A stretch of 64,000 nucleotides of DNA from Marsupella aquatica (GCA_973895155.1 OZ316891.1:2852001-2916000), one strand, 5' to 3'; positions 43,913 through 53,900 are shown, counted from the stretch's first letter. Notes: generated by a model from the letters alone, not told the origin. Numbers and translations: made by a program.

Positions 43913-45467
43913 GGTGCATTACGTGCTTCCCTTCCTGCCCGAACCCTCAGATTTACGAGGGATGTGCCCGTCTAAGCTGAAGTCTGAGTTAAGGCCGAAG
44001 CCTACGACGTGACAATGTGTGAACGGTTGAAGTCATTAGAGTGTGGACTCCCTCGAGTGGAAAGTAAATTGGCTGATCGTTTGGATATTGTGGAGGCATC
44101 TGTGGCGAACCTTCTTGCATCAGTGGAATCTAATTTCAAGCTTGTGATTGAAAAATTGGGTGGTTCCCAACCAAACAATGAGGGCAACATTGTACAAAGT
44201 GTGCCCTTGTTAACAAAAAAGGGAATTGGCAAATCTGACACAGGTATGGAAATGACACCGGCCCATTGTTCATTGTGTCCTATGTTCAAATGTTAGAAGT
44301 AAGTTTTCATGAATTGAGTGAATGGTTTGAATGCAGGAAGAGTGGAGGCAGAGAAGGACCCTGTAATCAGTAAGCAGAAGGGCAAGAAGGTTGCTGAGAC
44401 AGGTAACCTGCTATGATCCAGTACATTACATTTGAAAAGTGCATGGAGTTTTGTGAAGCTTAAGCCGGTTGGAGGTAATCTTTTCTGTAAGAACTGGTTG
44501 GATCAACTGGGATCTGAAGTGACATCATGATTGATGTATCAGGTGATTCAAAGAGCAATAATGAAGAAGATGTGCCCAGTGCCTCAATGACCATAGCCAA
44601 GGAGGTATCAGGTAAGTTGATGCTTTAAATTCCTCTATATGAATGTTGAGCAACAATTCAGTGGTTAATAGATTCAACCTGAATATTGTGGTGTGTTTAT
44701 TGATCAACAGAAGCAGACATGGAGCATATGGCAATGGCAAAGAAGGGGAAGAAGGCTGTTCATAATGGTAAGGAGATAGTGACAACTTTGTGGTTGGTGA
44801 CATGTACATTTAGCACATGTGATGAGTGATTGACTTATGTTGGACATGACACTGAATTGTAGTTGATGCAGAGTTGACAGACTCTCAACCAAGTGGGAGT
44901 AGGGTGAAGCGACGTCGAAACTTGGGAGCAACATTGGATGCAAGTAAGATTGTAGATGCTTCAATTGAAGCAAGTACAATGTTGGTAGATACTGAGATGA
45001 TGTCGCAGGGAAATCCTGCTACACAATCAGAAGTGTCAAATATGGATGCAGATTCTTTGAAGAAGAGTGTAGCCAATTCTCGATCACCAGCACAAAACAC
45101 TCGTGCCAAAGTCATGACTCGCAACCAAGGTATGAATAATGTCATGTGTAAGCCACCCAGGAAAGCCAAGAAAAACAGCCAGGGTAAGGTGGAGGTGATA
45201 GCCACAGCAGAGCCAGTCCATAATCTTCTATCATGGGAGGATGACTCGCAGGTATGTGTGGGTACAGGCATTTTGCGACCGGATCATGCAAAATTCCATG
45301 GCAAAGTGGTCCCGGATGACCATGTAGTAGTGTTGTTGACTACAGTGATTGTATCTGATTGTAATTTGCCATTTCCGAATAGAGACGATGATCCACCTCA
45401 GGAAATAATTGCAGATGCAGTAGGATCTCTTGTGCTCTGGCCATCAGAGTGTGTTAGTCTGCAATGA

Positions 45468-46009
45468 CTGAATGCAAGTGTAGATAGCATCATGTGAATT
45501 GTGTCACATTTTGACATTGCCTTGGAAAGATCCAAGAAATATCTGTACCAATTTTTCCATTTGGTAAAGAGGATGAAGGAGACGTTGTGTATGACATTGA
45601 TATTTCTGAATTCTGTATGTATGAAACAAGTGATTGATGTCAAACTATGGCTCTATGGTGATTGTCTATGATACTTGAATCTATTTTATCATTTCAGTAT
45701 TAGTGTGTATGGTATAGAGGAATACTTTGTGACCTTCTTTGTAGTCTATGAAGTTTGAATCTATGAATTCATATTAGTGTACATGGTATAGAAGATGGCT
45801 TTCTGAAACTATGTATTCTAATGTTAACATGATGAATGGTGAACTTATAGAGTGAGTTCATTCCAAGTACACAATAAAACATGAATGCAATATGTTATTT
45901 GTGCACAAGAGTGGGTTCATTCCAAGTAGTATAGTGGGGTCTTCATCACTCATATCCAGTTGACATGAAAGACTTATACATACCCCACAAAGTATATTTA
46001 AAGACTACC
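45468..46009. other. 3' flank of CACTA-2 TnpA-like gene
   Basis: AT-rich, no gene. A short segment around agtgtgtatggtatagagg is partly repeated about 75 bp downstream (45702 and 45777). Corresponds to the gene-free stretch in CACTA-1 before its subterminal repeats. Confidence 0.4.
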
Positions 46010-46293
46010 CTCCATAACCTTTTTAGTCGTTCCCAACGACTCATCATCGCAGCCCATAAAAGACTAAAAACGACTCACCAAAGCTACCCACACAAAGACT
46101 AAAATAGACTGAAAATCCAGTCTATTAAACGACTTATAAACCAGTTCTATAAAGGACTCAGTTGATTATAGTAACAAAACATACGACTCACAGTCCTATA
46201 AAGGACTAGAGTCCTTCCCAGTCGTTTCCAAGTCCTATACGGTACTGAATAGTCGTTTAATGGGGTCTAAATACCCCCCGGTTTCTACTAGTG
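46010..46293. repeat. CACTA-2 right subterminal repeats and TIR
   Basis: Repeated motifs agtcgtt, acgactca, aaagacta, cctataaaggact and agtccta in both orientations, ending in the inverted copy of the left terminus (46276-46293). They match the left-end motifs. Confidence 0.85.
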
Positions 46294-46878
46294 ATGGGAC
46301 CTTAGGGAATAAGGTTTCTTTGGGAATATAGGGGTGGGGTGTCCTTTGGCCCGGATAGCAAAGGAATAGGAGAGCCATCATGAATCCAGGAGAGAGAGTT
46401 ATCCCTGATCTTCCCCTTCGTAATCCGTTTTTGATTAGAGTCCATCTTTTAGATAAACCATCTATGAGGCAACATCTAACCTATCATTTTGGAGCTCAGT
46501 TTGCAACTGTTGTTATGGTTTCTAACGAGCCAATAATATACCTAGTGGTGTCGTACCGAGAGGAGTGGGAGTGCATCATCTTTGTCCTTTATTGAAGTCA
46601 TGGATCTGAATAGGAGTCCGGATGATATTCCTGTTTCATTTTCTCTTGGAGATATTAGGATCATATGTCGTAAAAAAACTAATTTTCGCGATGTGTTGGT
46701 CCGCAAGTATGGTGAAGTAGGGTTTAACAGTATTTTAGTTTCACCTGAACCTTTCTTAATACCCACTACCCTTGTTACTAGAATTATCATTTTGATTTTA
46801 GTGTAGAACTTATGAGCATGCAAGGTTAACTTCAAAAGAGCCAACATGCTCTTGCCAGAAAACACGGTCACCCAGACA

Positions 46879-47342
46879 GCGGTAAGGAGCTTAGTAGAAG
46901 CAAGGCCTTATCCTCATCTTCAACTCCTTTTCCCAGGTTTGACAGATCCACCGCTAGACTGTCAAACTCATCCAGGTGATCCTGCATCTTGCTCCCTTCC
47001 TTGAGCCTGAGGCTCATCAAGAGAGACTTCTTGTATAGCCGATCTGACGCATCTTCCCGGTAGTACTTCTCTCTTAGAGCCTTGAACAGTGATGTGCAAT
47101 CCGTATAATCATCCAGCTGCTTGATGATGTGCGGCTTGAGATATAGCATCACTGCATTGACAGCAATCACCTGCTCCACTTAGCCCTTCCCAGAGCAAGT
47201 AATCAGTATGACCATCGTACTTCTCCACCTTAAACTTCACTCCTCCAAATCTAGCCATCTCCCTCTTGTTCTCCACTACCAATAGCTCTAGTAGTAACAC
47301 AACTTCCTCCACTGCACGCCGCAACGGTGAATGTACCAGTGA
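46879..47342 (-). pseudogene. Copia-2 gag, middle piece
   Basis: Minus-strand frame with MARFGGVKFKVEKYDGHTDY (just below 47270), AVMLYLKPHIIKQLDDYTDC, MQDHLDEFDSLAVDLSNLGK and KALLLLSSLP. It ends exactly where element X begins. One frame break lies near 47180. The preceding gag start (ATG at 49464, reading MSDSEDTGRIGIGGASGS) is separated from it by element Y, and a stop follows soon after that start. The continuation after X is the piece ending in the CCHC knuckle at 14235-14622. Confidence 0.8.
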
Positions 47343-49348
47343 TGTAATGCTGTACATTAGTTAGAAATGATGGAAATTTTATAAATTTTAAACTTTTTCT
47401 AACTCAAGGTGCAATCTAGTTACCTTTTATAGCAATTTAGATCAACTGAACACTTAACCTAATGTTATGCTTCATCGGAGGCTATTGTATTGGACAAGGA
47501 TCGCGAATATAAATCCTTGCTCTTTACATGCTACCAAGAAAGAAGACTGGACATCATTGGAGAAGCAATGCAGACTAGAAGATTCAAGAACCGGCCTCCA
47601 AAACACTTTTTCAACAAGAATGAGCTCTGTATACAATTATCACAATCAGCCGATCCCTGCTATTTTAGTTAAATAGCTAAAGTGGTCAGAAAAGTCTCAT
47701 ACTTTTTCAGGAGGTAGTAGTTGCGTAGTAGAATCATCCCTGCAAGTTTCATCTCAAACCGACATGTGTTTTGAAAGTTAGAATTAATTTAGTTTTGCTG
47801 TTTTTTGCATAGCCGCGACTTCGCCGACGCTTTGTGAAGCGTCCCTTGTATTTGTGGACGCTTCAGAAAGCGTCCACCCAAAGACCACGACGCTTTCTGA
47901 AGCGTCCACCACCCAACCAGTTGTACTCCGACGCTCTGCAATCCACATGAGGAGCGACGCCCACAGAAACGTCTGCTACCCCGAAGGTGACCTCGACACT
48001 GTGACGCCCACTGAAGCGTCCCGCCTGGAGCCCAGAAGACGGACGCTGCGACCAAGCCTCAAAATTCAGCCGACGCTTTCTGAAGCGTCCATAAAAGTCC
48101 TTTGTAGTTTTGGACGCTTTATGAAGCGTCCACTATGCTCCCGACACTTAGAAACATTTTCAGTTTTCGCACTTTTATAACACCGCGCCACTTTTACCGA
48201 TTTATTTGAGGCACTTAGAAGTCTCAGAAAAGTCTGAAACTTTTCCAGCATATAGACTATATGTAGTAGAGTACCCTATAAAAGTTTCAACTCATTCCGA
48301 CTCTTAGTTTAGAAGTCAAAATTAGATTAAAATCACTGTTTATTAGTTTTACCGCAAACACCGACGCTTTGCAAAGCGTCCGCTCAAACCTCGACGCTTT
48401 CTGAAGCGTCCCCTGCATTTTTGACACTTTCAGCAGTGTCCATTCACTTTTCAAGGATGACCGTCATTAAGTTTATTCAAGACCCTTTAGATATGAAAGG
48501 GCATGTCCTTTCAGTATCTCAGTCTCCTTGGGTTCCTGCTAGCCTATATGAAGTAGAATTTGTGTCATTTTCAAGTGTGAAGAAATAAAGTAGTGCCTGT
48601 GGCATGTGCTGCAGACTGGAATCACCTTTGCTTGCAAATACAAAGGAATTCTTCTCCCTTCCTTGGTCTGAATGATTGAGAGTTTAGATCATTGAAGTAA
48701 AATTACTTGTATGAAGTTGAATCTCATAAGTATGAGGGAATAGATTCCTTAAGTGGTGACAACCCATCTTCTTGAGTTCTTGATGCATAGTTTTTGGCAT
48801 GACATTGCTTGTGCACGGATGCAAAGATTGTTACTCACCAATTACCTGTGACTTCAATTTGATCATGATGGTGTTTATTATTCGTGACTCAGAGTACCGA
48901 CTGGATATCGAAGTGATTGATTACTAGTTTCTTCTGAGTACCTTTGGAAGGAAAAGTTGAGACGTGTTGACGGCATTTTAGTAATCATCCTAGTACAGTA
49001 ATCCATTCCAAAAATGTTCTTACGGATATACCACCCAAATCATATCAAATGAAGTATTGATGAGAAGTTACCTTGGTGTTTTCCAGACTCCCTCATCATA
49101 CCTCAAGATTTCATTGTGTTTTGTTATTTGTTTCCATTTTATTAATTGCATTTACAATGTTAAGCAAACATTCAAATCTATGCCTTGCTGAGCAATCATA
49201 GTAAAAGGCTCAAACCTGTGTTTTTTGTGACCTTAGTCATTCATAAGTGTTAAACGATAGAAAATCATTCCTTTCTTGTTCTTCCATGGGATCGAATACC
49301 GAGTTTTGGACATTAAATGTTGATTTATGTCCTTAGTACAATACTACA
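47343..49348. mobile_element. Element Y: 2,006-bp insertion in copia-2 gag, TG...CA ends
   Basis: Flanked by the 5-bp duplication agtga (47338-47342 and 49349-49353), and interrupts copia gag relative to the copia-1 copy. It starts tgtaatgctgtac and ends gtacaatactaca, which are imperfect inverted copies of each other. TG...CA ends and a 5-bp duplication fit an LTR or LTR-derived element. It contains palindromic GACGCTT arrays and a diverged internal direct repeat (about 47688-47850 against 48221-48410). I see no coding region. Confidence 0.6.
47828..48412. repeat. Palindromic GACGCTT...AAGCGTC array
   Basis: The hairpin unit gacgctt-(3-5 bases)-aagcgtc occurs repeatedly: 47828, 47858, 47889, 48073, 48112, 48363 and 48393, with degenerate copies between. 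Seven-base arms are perfect in most. Such units are known in subterminal regions of some plant DNA transposons, but the ends of Y are not CACTA. Confidence 0.8.
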
Positions 49349-49464
49349 AGTGATACTAGTTCTTCCTCAAACGGTAGTAGCTCCTCTTCAGACTCTCCGT
49401 CTGATCATTGCGATCCTGAAGCTCCACCGATGCCAATTCTTCCAGTATCCTCCGAGTCACTCAT

Positions 49465-51097
49465 ATGAAACAATCACGAAAAAATGTCTTTTTTCAAAAC
49501 TTCTCATAAAACTCAAAACTCAACACCGCCGCGTAGCCCACGAAGCTAGGAGTCCAATATTGAAAGCCGAAATCAAAATCAAATTCAACGAAAAAGTTAT
49601 TCAAATTTTGGTTGGGGTGGGTAAAACCTTGGGAAACTCCCCCGTTTTGACCACCTCAGGGAATAACCAAAATACCAAGTACAACCCATCGTCGGAATCG
49701 CGATGTCATTGGTGGGCCGCGTTGCCAACTTCAATGGCTACCACCGCGCCAAAAAGGAATAAAAAAAGTTACCGTTTGGTGGATAGAATCTTTGTCGGAC
49801 GGCCAAAAAACAGTTCTCTATTTTTTAGGAATATTCCCGCACAGTCCGACAGGTCTCACAAGGGGTTGTTCCCCCTGTCGGAGCGGTTAAAACGGAGTGT
49901 AGCAAGTCCCAACACAAGAGGAAAATCAAGGGGAAAGAAATGGCTTAAAATAGGGCCTAAAGGGGTGCCAACGCCCCTTAAGCACAAAATATGTTCAAAA
50001 ACGTGGGTGAATACGAGCGTAAACTTGGCAGTTGCGTACGCAGCCAAGAATATGCAAGAAAGGGGCAAGGGATTAGTTTGCGATCGGCAGCAGGGCCCCG
50101 TCGCAAAATATGTACAAAGGGGGGGCCGAGGGCTCGTTGCGGGGGTCCCAAGGTCAACCGCGCGCGAGCACCACGCGTCGGGTGAAGGAGGGGCAAAGGA
50201 GGGGGGGCAGCAATAGCCAGGCGGCTACTTTTGTGCCGGCCGGCGTTGCACAGGGGGTAAAAAAACAAAAATTGGGGTGCGGGAGGGGGAGGGGGGAAAA
50301 TACGATAGGGGGGGCGATTATGTGCAAGTATGAGGAAGGGGGCCGGGTATACCTTTTGTGTGTGTATAGACACAAAAGTCTCAAATGACCCCCCAAAAAC
50401 AAAAAATCAGCCCTTAAACCAAAAAAGCCAATTACTCACATAAAAAAGTTGTTGTTTGAAACGAGAAAAGTGAACGTTGCCGACGGAAAAAGTTGTCAAA
50501 TTGCACCGGCACAATCTGCAGCTCTAGCAGAGTAAAAAAAATCCGCCGTGTCGCCTTCACTCCGCGTCAAGTGCCAATCCTGGACTCCAAACAACCGCCT
50601 CGCCGCAATCAAACCATTGAGCCGTAGCACTTCGTGTTTCTTCCACCGAGTCATACGTCACGAAGAGAAACCCGGTTCAGATGTGAACAAGCTCCATAGC
50701 TTGTGAAAAAACCTGAATGCCTCCTTCACGTGTCACGACGCACTCGATAACAACTCGGCAGCAATCCAACTACCAAAACAACCAGCTCGCTTCAACCTTC
50801 AACTTGAGCTATAATGTGCGATCCCTCGAACATCATACAGCTCACACCGTTGAAAAATGCAAATTCTGGTCTCTCCCCCACAAAGCCTTGAACACGAATA
50901 AAACCTAAACAACACAAACTTCAATTCTTCCACACCACGGATACCAATCAGCGAGTTCTAACCACCGTTAGAAAGCCCTCTCACTAACCTATCCGCTCAG
51001 CCACACACATTCGAGTTTCATGCGACAAAACTCCGAGTGTGTCACCGACATTGAACGCTGAAGAACCCATCACAAAAAAACCTCGTCACCTCTGAGA
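49465..51097 (-). other. Copia-2 long untranslated leader, with G-rich tract
   Basis: A 1.6-kb stretch between the primer site and the gag ATG. On the plus strand 50090-50330 is packed with runs of four to eight G, so the RNA sense is C-rich. A 299-codon plus-strand frame (49317-50216) spans it, but it crosses the Y junction and the leader and is spurious. Confidence 0.6.
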
Positions 51098-51112
51098 CAT
51101 GATCTGATACCA
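51098..51112 (-). other. Copia-2 primer-binding site
   Basis: Reads TGGTATCAGATCATG on the minus strand, two bases from the 5' LTR. It resembles the plant initiator-Met tRNA site (TGGTATCAGAGC...) used by most plant copia elements. Confidence 0.85.
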
Positions 51113-51114
51113 CT

Positions 51115-51460
51115 TGTTAAGCATAGACGACATTCGCAACCTCAAGCCCATGAACCATCCAACGCACAATTTAGTCGACACAGAGAGATACGTGGTTCAC
51201 CTGCACATGAGGCTACGTCCACGGGAACACACAAGAGCTTTACTGCACTCTAGGCCGACCGGCCATACCAAGCATCCACAGTACAAGCTCTCCCTATCTC
51301 TCAACCAGCTCCGTAACAATGAGCCTAAGTTCCATTAGGGTCTGGCATCAGCCCTGGCTATATGCACAATAGCACTACCGCTAACATTAGCTAAGTTCTA
51401 ACGTGAGTTAGACTAACTATGGTTAGCTCATGAGTCACAAAACTAGAGCAATATCTAACA
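51115..51460 (-). repeat. Copia-2 5' LTR
   Basis: Pairs with 11429-11772. Adjacent primer site and outer ttgta duplication identify it as the 5' LTR of the minus-strand element. Confidence 0.9.
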
Positions 51461-53900
51461 TTGTACAGGAATCCAACGTGCAAGTTCTCGCTCTTGTCTT
51501 GCACCAACAAAGGGTGCAGTTTGATCTTCCATCTCTTCCATGTACTCATTTTGAAGGTCCATCATCTTGGGATTTTGAGAAGGTACACTTGACGAGTGAG
51601 ATGTCCCCAAAATCATCTTGTAACCTGTGCCATGGTTAGTCTTTGGCCAAAAATCAGTTGTCAATGGCAATTGTCTTTCCCCCTCCCCTTGAACAGTGCT
51701 TGCACAAGATTCTCCCAATATTTGACCAAAGGAAATCTCTCTTGATATGCTGTAGAGGTTTCATCCTTACAACTTTTCTTCAAGAAATCAATATAGCGAT
51801 TAAGGAATAGGATGATTTCTCTGGGCTTCTTTTGTACATCCCCAGATACAGGTTTTGCAAATGGTTGGTTTTCCGATAAAAATGAGCGCATTTGTGATGG
51901 GATCAGTTCTCCAAATGGACCTCACCATTGCTGGAAGCCAAGGTTGCTTGACGTGTGCTTTATATTGATACACTGGCACATTATCCCTCATGGAGAAAAG
52001 AAATGCCACTAGTTTTGAGTGACCTTCTATCCCTTTCACTTAGAAAGTCTTCAAATACTCCTTGTAAGATGCAACCTCTTGAATTAGTTGTGGTACAGGA
52101 TGAATGCTTTCACACTCCCAAACCTCAGCCATCAACCCCAAGAGGGTAACAACCTCTTTGTATCTGACTTGTTTGGATACTTGAGAAATAATGCATCCAC
52201 GTCTTCATGGGTGTGGCCAATGATGAGGAATGACATTTGCACAGTTTCAAACACCCCCTGCTAACAAGCTCAGTGCAAAATGCCATTACATACTGATTTT
52301 TGTTATCTTTCCCTGCATTCTCCATCTCCAATGTTACGTGCCTTGGTAAGGGCTTGAAAGAGCCCTTGGTAGTCTGAGGATCATCCCTAGAACCAACATC
52401 CACTGTGCTTGATTTTTGAGTCTCCTGCCCATCTTCAATGCCTTGAAATTGAACAATTGAAACATTTTTGGGTTCAAAGTAACCGGCCAGAAATGCTTCA
52501 AAGTCAAGAAGGGACTGAAATATTGGCCTAGTTGCATTCCAATTCAATCTTTCAAGAAGATCTCCAGTTTTGTCTCTTGTGCAATCTTCCAAATCTTGGA
52601 GGCATTTGGCCAAAGATGTCACAGTAAACTGAAACGTGCATACACTCCAAGATCTCTTCCATCGGTTAACATCCCAGTAAGAGCAATAGGCAGAGGCTGC
52701 TCACTACCAAAGAGGGATTTTGGAGTGGGGACCAACCTAGAGATGCAAGTCTTGGCTTGATCCATCTTATCGTGAATAATGAAAAGATAGTTTTGAGGAT
52801 CCTTCTTTGCAAAAACCCTATGAGCATAATAAACATATCGTTCTTGACATTTGTTCACAAAAATGTTGCGCTCTCTTCTCTTCAATCTTTGCATGCTTTT
52901 TTTTTCTCTTCTCTTGCATCAATTGATCTTTGAACTCAATGCAAAATGTGCACTTGGCAAATGCACTTCCCTTGTGAAAGTCAAAGTTATCAAAAGAATT
53001 ATTCCAGATGTTGTACATAGTAACTTCAGTAACCTTAGCATAGCTGTCTAATTCCATCTTGGCAAACACCTCCAGAAAAATCTACTTCTTAGTAAAACAT
53101 GACGGAGGCCAATATTTGACAGTGTCGGTACCGTGAGACCCGCCATAGGGAAGATGTGGCATTGGTTCCCTACTTTGGATTAAAATGGACTCCAATAATG
53201 CCCGAGCGTGCAAGGTGTCTTATGCTCACCCTGATTCCATGGAAACCAACTGTGCAACCAGCTTCATATTGATTTTTGTAGTTGTAATATTTTGTTGTAC
53301 TAAACCCATCCTTACAAACCACATGACCCTTTAGAACAAAAAATCCTTTTTGCATGACTTGCTCCTCTCTACATCCAAAGAGACTGAAGGTATGACTTGT
53401 TTTGTTGTCACTTGACATTCCATGGTATTCCCTCCTTATCACCTCTAAGTCCTCCCTTGGCATGTTCAAGCAACACTTTAACTTGCAACAACCTTCTCTT
53501 TGGATGGAATTGATTGACTCTTCTGTGACCTTCATAACTGCCCTTGACTCCAAATGCCTTTTTTTCTCCTCAAGATCACCTTTGTCCTCCTAATGAAATT
53601 ATAAGGTTTTTTTAGAAGCTTACCATCACCATCCAAATCAGGGTTGCCCTTGTGTTGACCCAATTCCATCCACGTTTGTGATCCTTCTTGAAGGATATCA
53701 CCAAGAAACCTTTCAGTCGATCTTAGTAGAAGGGATTTGATTTCCCACCTCACCCAAACTAGAGTACCAGCGCGGATATTTGGAAATAATGGAGAATCAC
53801 TAATATCCACAACAGCTACACCCACATGATCTGGACTGTGACAGGGCTCCAAACCCGCTAGTAACTTAGTGATGACTTATGATTGCGTATATAAGTAGAA
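51461..53900 (-). pseudogene. DUF7869-type gene, N-terminal and central pieces, several frameshifts
   Basis: Minus-strand frames, in order: VAVVDISDSPLFPNIRAGT and VWVRWEIKSLLLRSTERFLG (about 53850-53650); a Cys-rich segment CCKLKCCLNMPREDL followed by SHTFSLFGCREEQVMQKGFF (53553-53170); FHKGSAFAKCTFCIEFKDQL (about 52980); YLFIIHDKMDQAKT (about 52780); ITLEMENAGKDNKNQY-like VTLEMENAGKDNKNQYVMAF (about 52310); then, across a frameshift, FLIIGHTHEDVDALF (about 52230); and finally the segment running into RWIPVQ at 51465. The DNxGKDNKNQY and GHTHEDVD motifs are hallmarks of DUF7869 proteins. Frame breaks occur near 53590, 53100, 52860, 52620, 52260 and 52190. The last piece is at 11090-11428, beyond the copia insertion. 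Biochemical function unknown. Confidence 0.75.

Larger units (their letters stand above)
29923..44014 (+). mobile_element. Ty3/gypsy LTR retrotransposon with ORF-bearing 4-kb LTRs, 14,092 bp
   Basis: LTRs lie at 29923-33930 (4008 bp) and 40014-44014 (4001 bp), with TG...CA ends. The 5-bp duplication atgtg is at 29918-29922 and 44015-44019. By hand count the LTRs differ at roughly 40 positions plus a 6-bp and a 1-bp indel, about 1%. Domain order protease, reverse transcriptase, RNase H, integrase identifies Ty3/gypsy. There is no C-terminal chromodomain, and the RT motif FIDDFAIFG is closer to Athila/Tat-type elements than to chromoviruses. One stop in pol disables this copy. Confidence 0.95.
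40014..44014 (+). repeat. Gypsy 3' LTR
   Basis: Matches 29923-33930 at about 99%; it lacks one 6-bp unit of the ccgtac run and one g of a g-run. It is preceded by a short purine-rich stretch (agcagggag) that may be the polypurine tract. Its end abuts the second copy of the atgtg duplication. Confidence 0.95.
28199..45467 (+). pseudogene. CACTA-2 TnpA-like gene, multi-exon, split by the gypsy element
   Basis: Exons by GT-AG and comparison with CACTA-1 are about 28199-28541, 28675-28821, 28935-29554, 29673-29765, 29894-29922 continuing at 44020-44243, then 44337-44402, 44543-44611, 44711-44767 and 44872-45467. The first exon has an in-frame TAA at 28259. The protein has an acidic, Gly/Arg-rich N-terminus including a repeated GRGGTP motif. 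A Transposase_24/Ptta-type domain follows (KNRWHSDLRGEVLRWLDLS, RILKQERHRLKRMW), then a coiled helical segment. Three tiny Lys-rich exons with similar KKGKK motifs come next, and the C-terminus is a DUF8039-like module (KFHGKVVPDDHVVVLL ... DAVGSLVLWP). The gypsy element sits inside the helical-segment exon. The expected role is binding subterminal repeats. Confidence 0.8.
15218..46293 (+). mobile_element. CACTA-2: gene-carrying CACTA (En/Spm) transposon, 31,076 bp including a nested gypsy element
   Basis: The left end begins CACTAGTAGAAACCGGGG at 15218. The right end at 46293 has the same 18 bases in inverted orientation, and similarity continues (ATTTAGACC on both sides). A 3-bp duplication atg flanks it (15215-15217 and 46294-46296), the length expected for CACTA elements. 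Inside are subterminal repeats, a long gene-free left arm, three host-like genes (PHD, BRCT, F-box-like), a TnpD gene with two stop codons and a TnpA-like gene split by a gypsy element. Without gypsy it is about 17.0 kb. As both transposase genes are broken, it is non-autonomous now. Confidence 0.88.
14624..46878. mobile_element. Element X, inserted in copia-2 gag and itself split by CACTA-2
   Basis: Copia gag breaks at SLP|PSYQG: one half resumes at 46879 and the other ends at 14623. The inserted sequence starts tgtcataatt and ends cacccagaca (TG...CA), flanked by gcga and gcgg, a probable 4-bp duplication with one change. Without CACTA-2 it is about 1.18 kb (14624-15217 plus 46294-46878). 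It carries ctataaataaag near 15072 and a 33-bp motif, tgggg(c/t)gtcctttggc..., present at 15165-15197 and again at 46335-46367. The right part contains an unidentified 71-codon frame at 46380-46595. The ends suggest a solo LTR or small LTR element. Family not recognised. Confidence 0.55.
11429..51460 (-). mobile_element. Ty1/copia retrotransposon copia-2, minus strand, multiply interrupted
   Basis: LTRs of 344 bp (11429-11772) and 346 bp (51115-51460) begin tgttaagc and end tctaaca on the plus strand and are flanked by the 5-bp duplication ttgta (11424-11428 and 51461-51465). On the minus strand the 5' LTR is followed by an initiator-Met-type primer site and the 3' LTR is preceded by a purine tract. 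By hand count the LTRs differ at about 20 positions plus one small indel (about 6%). The element is interrupted by Y (47343-49348) and X (14624-46878, which itself holds CACTA-2 and gypsy). Its own sequence amounts to about 6 kb. The reverse transcriptase core is deleted, so it is dead. Confidence 0.85.

Noticed and set aside
49317-50216. A 299-codon plus-strand frame
   Set aside because: It crosses the element Y/copia junction and the untranslated copia leader, has no motif, and arises from a G-rich tract with few stops.
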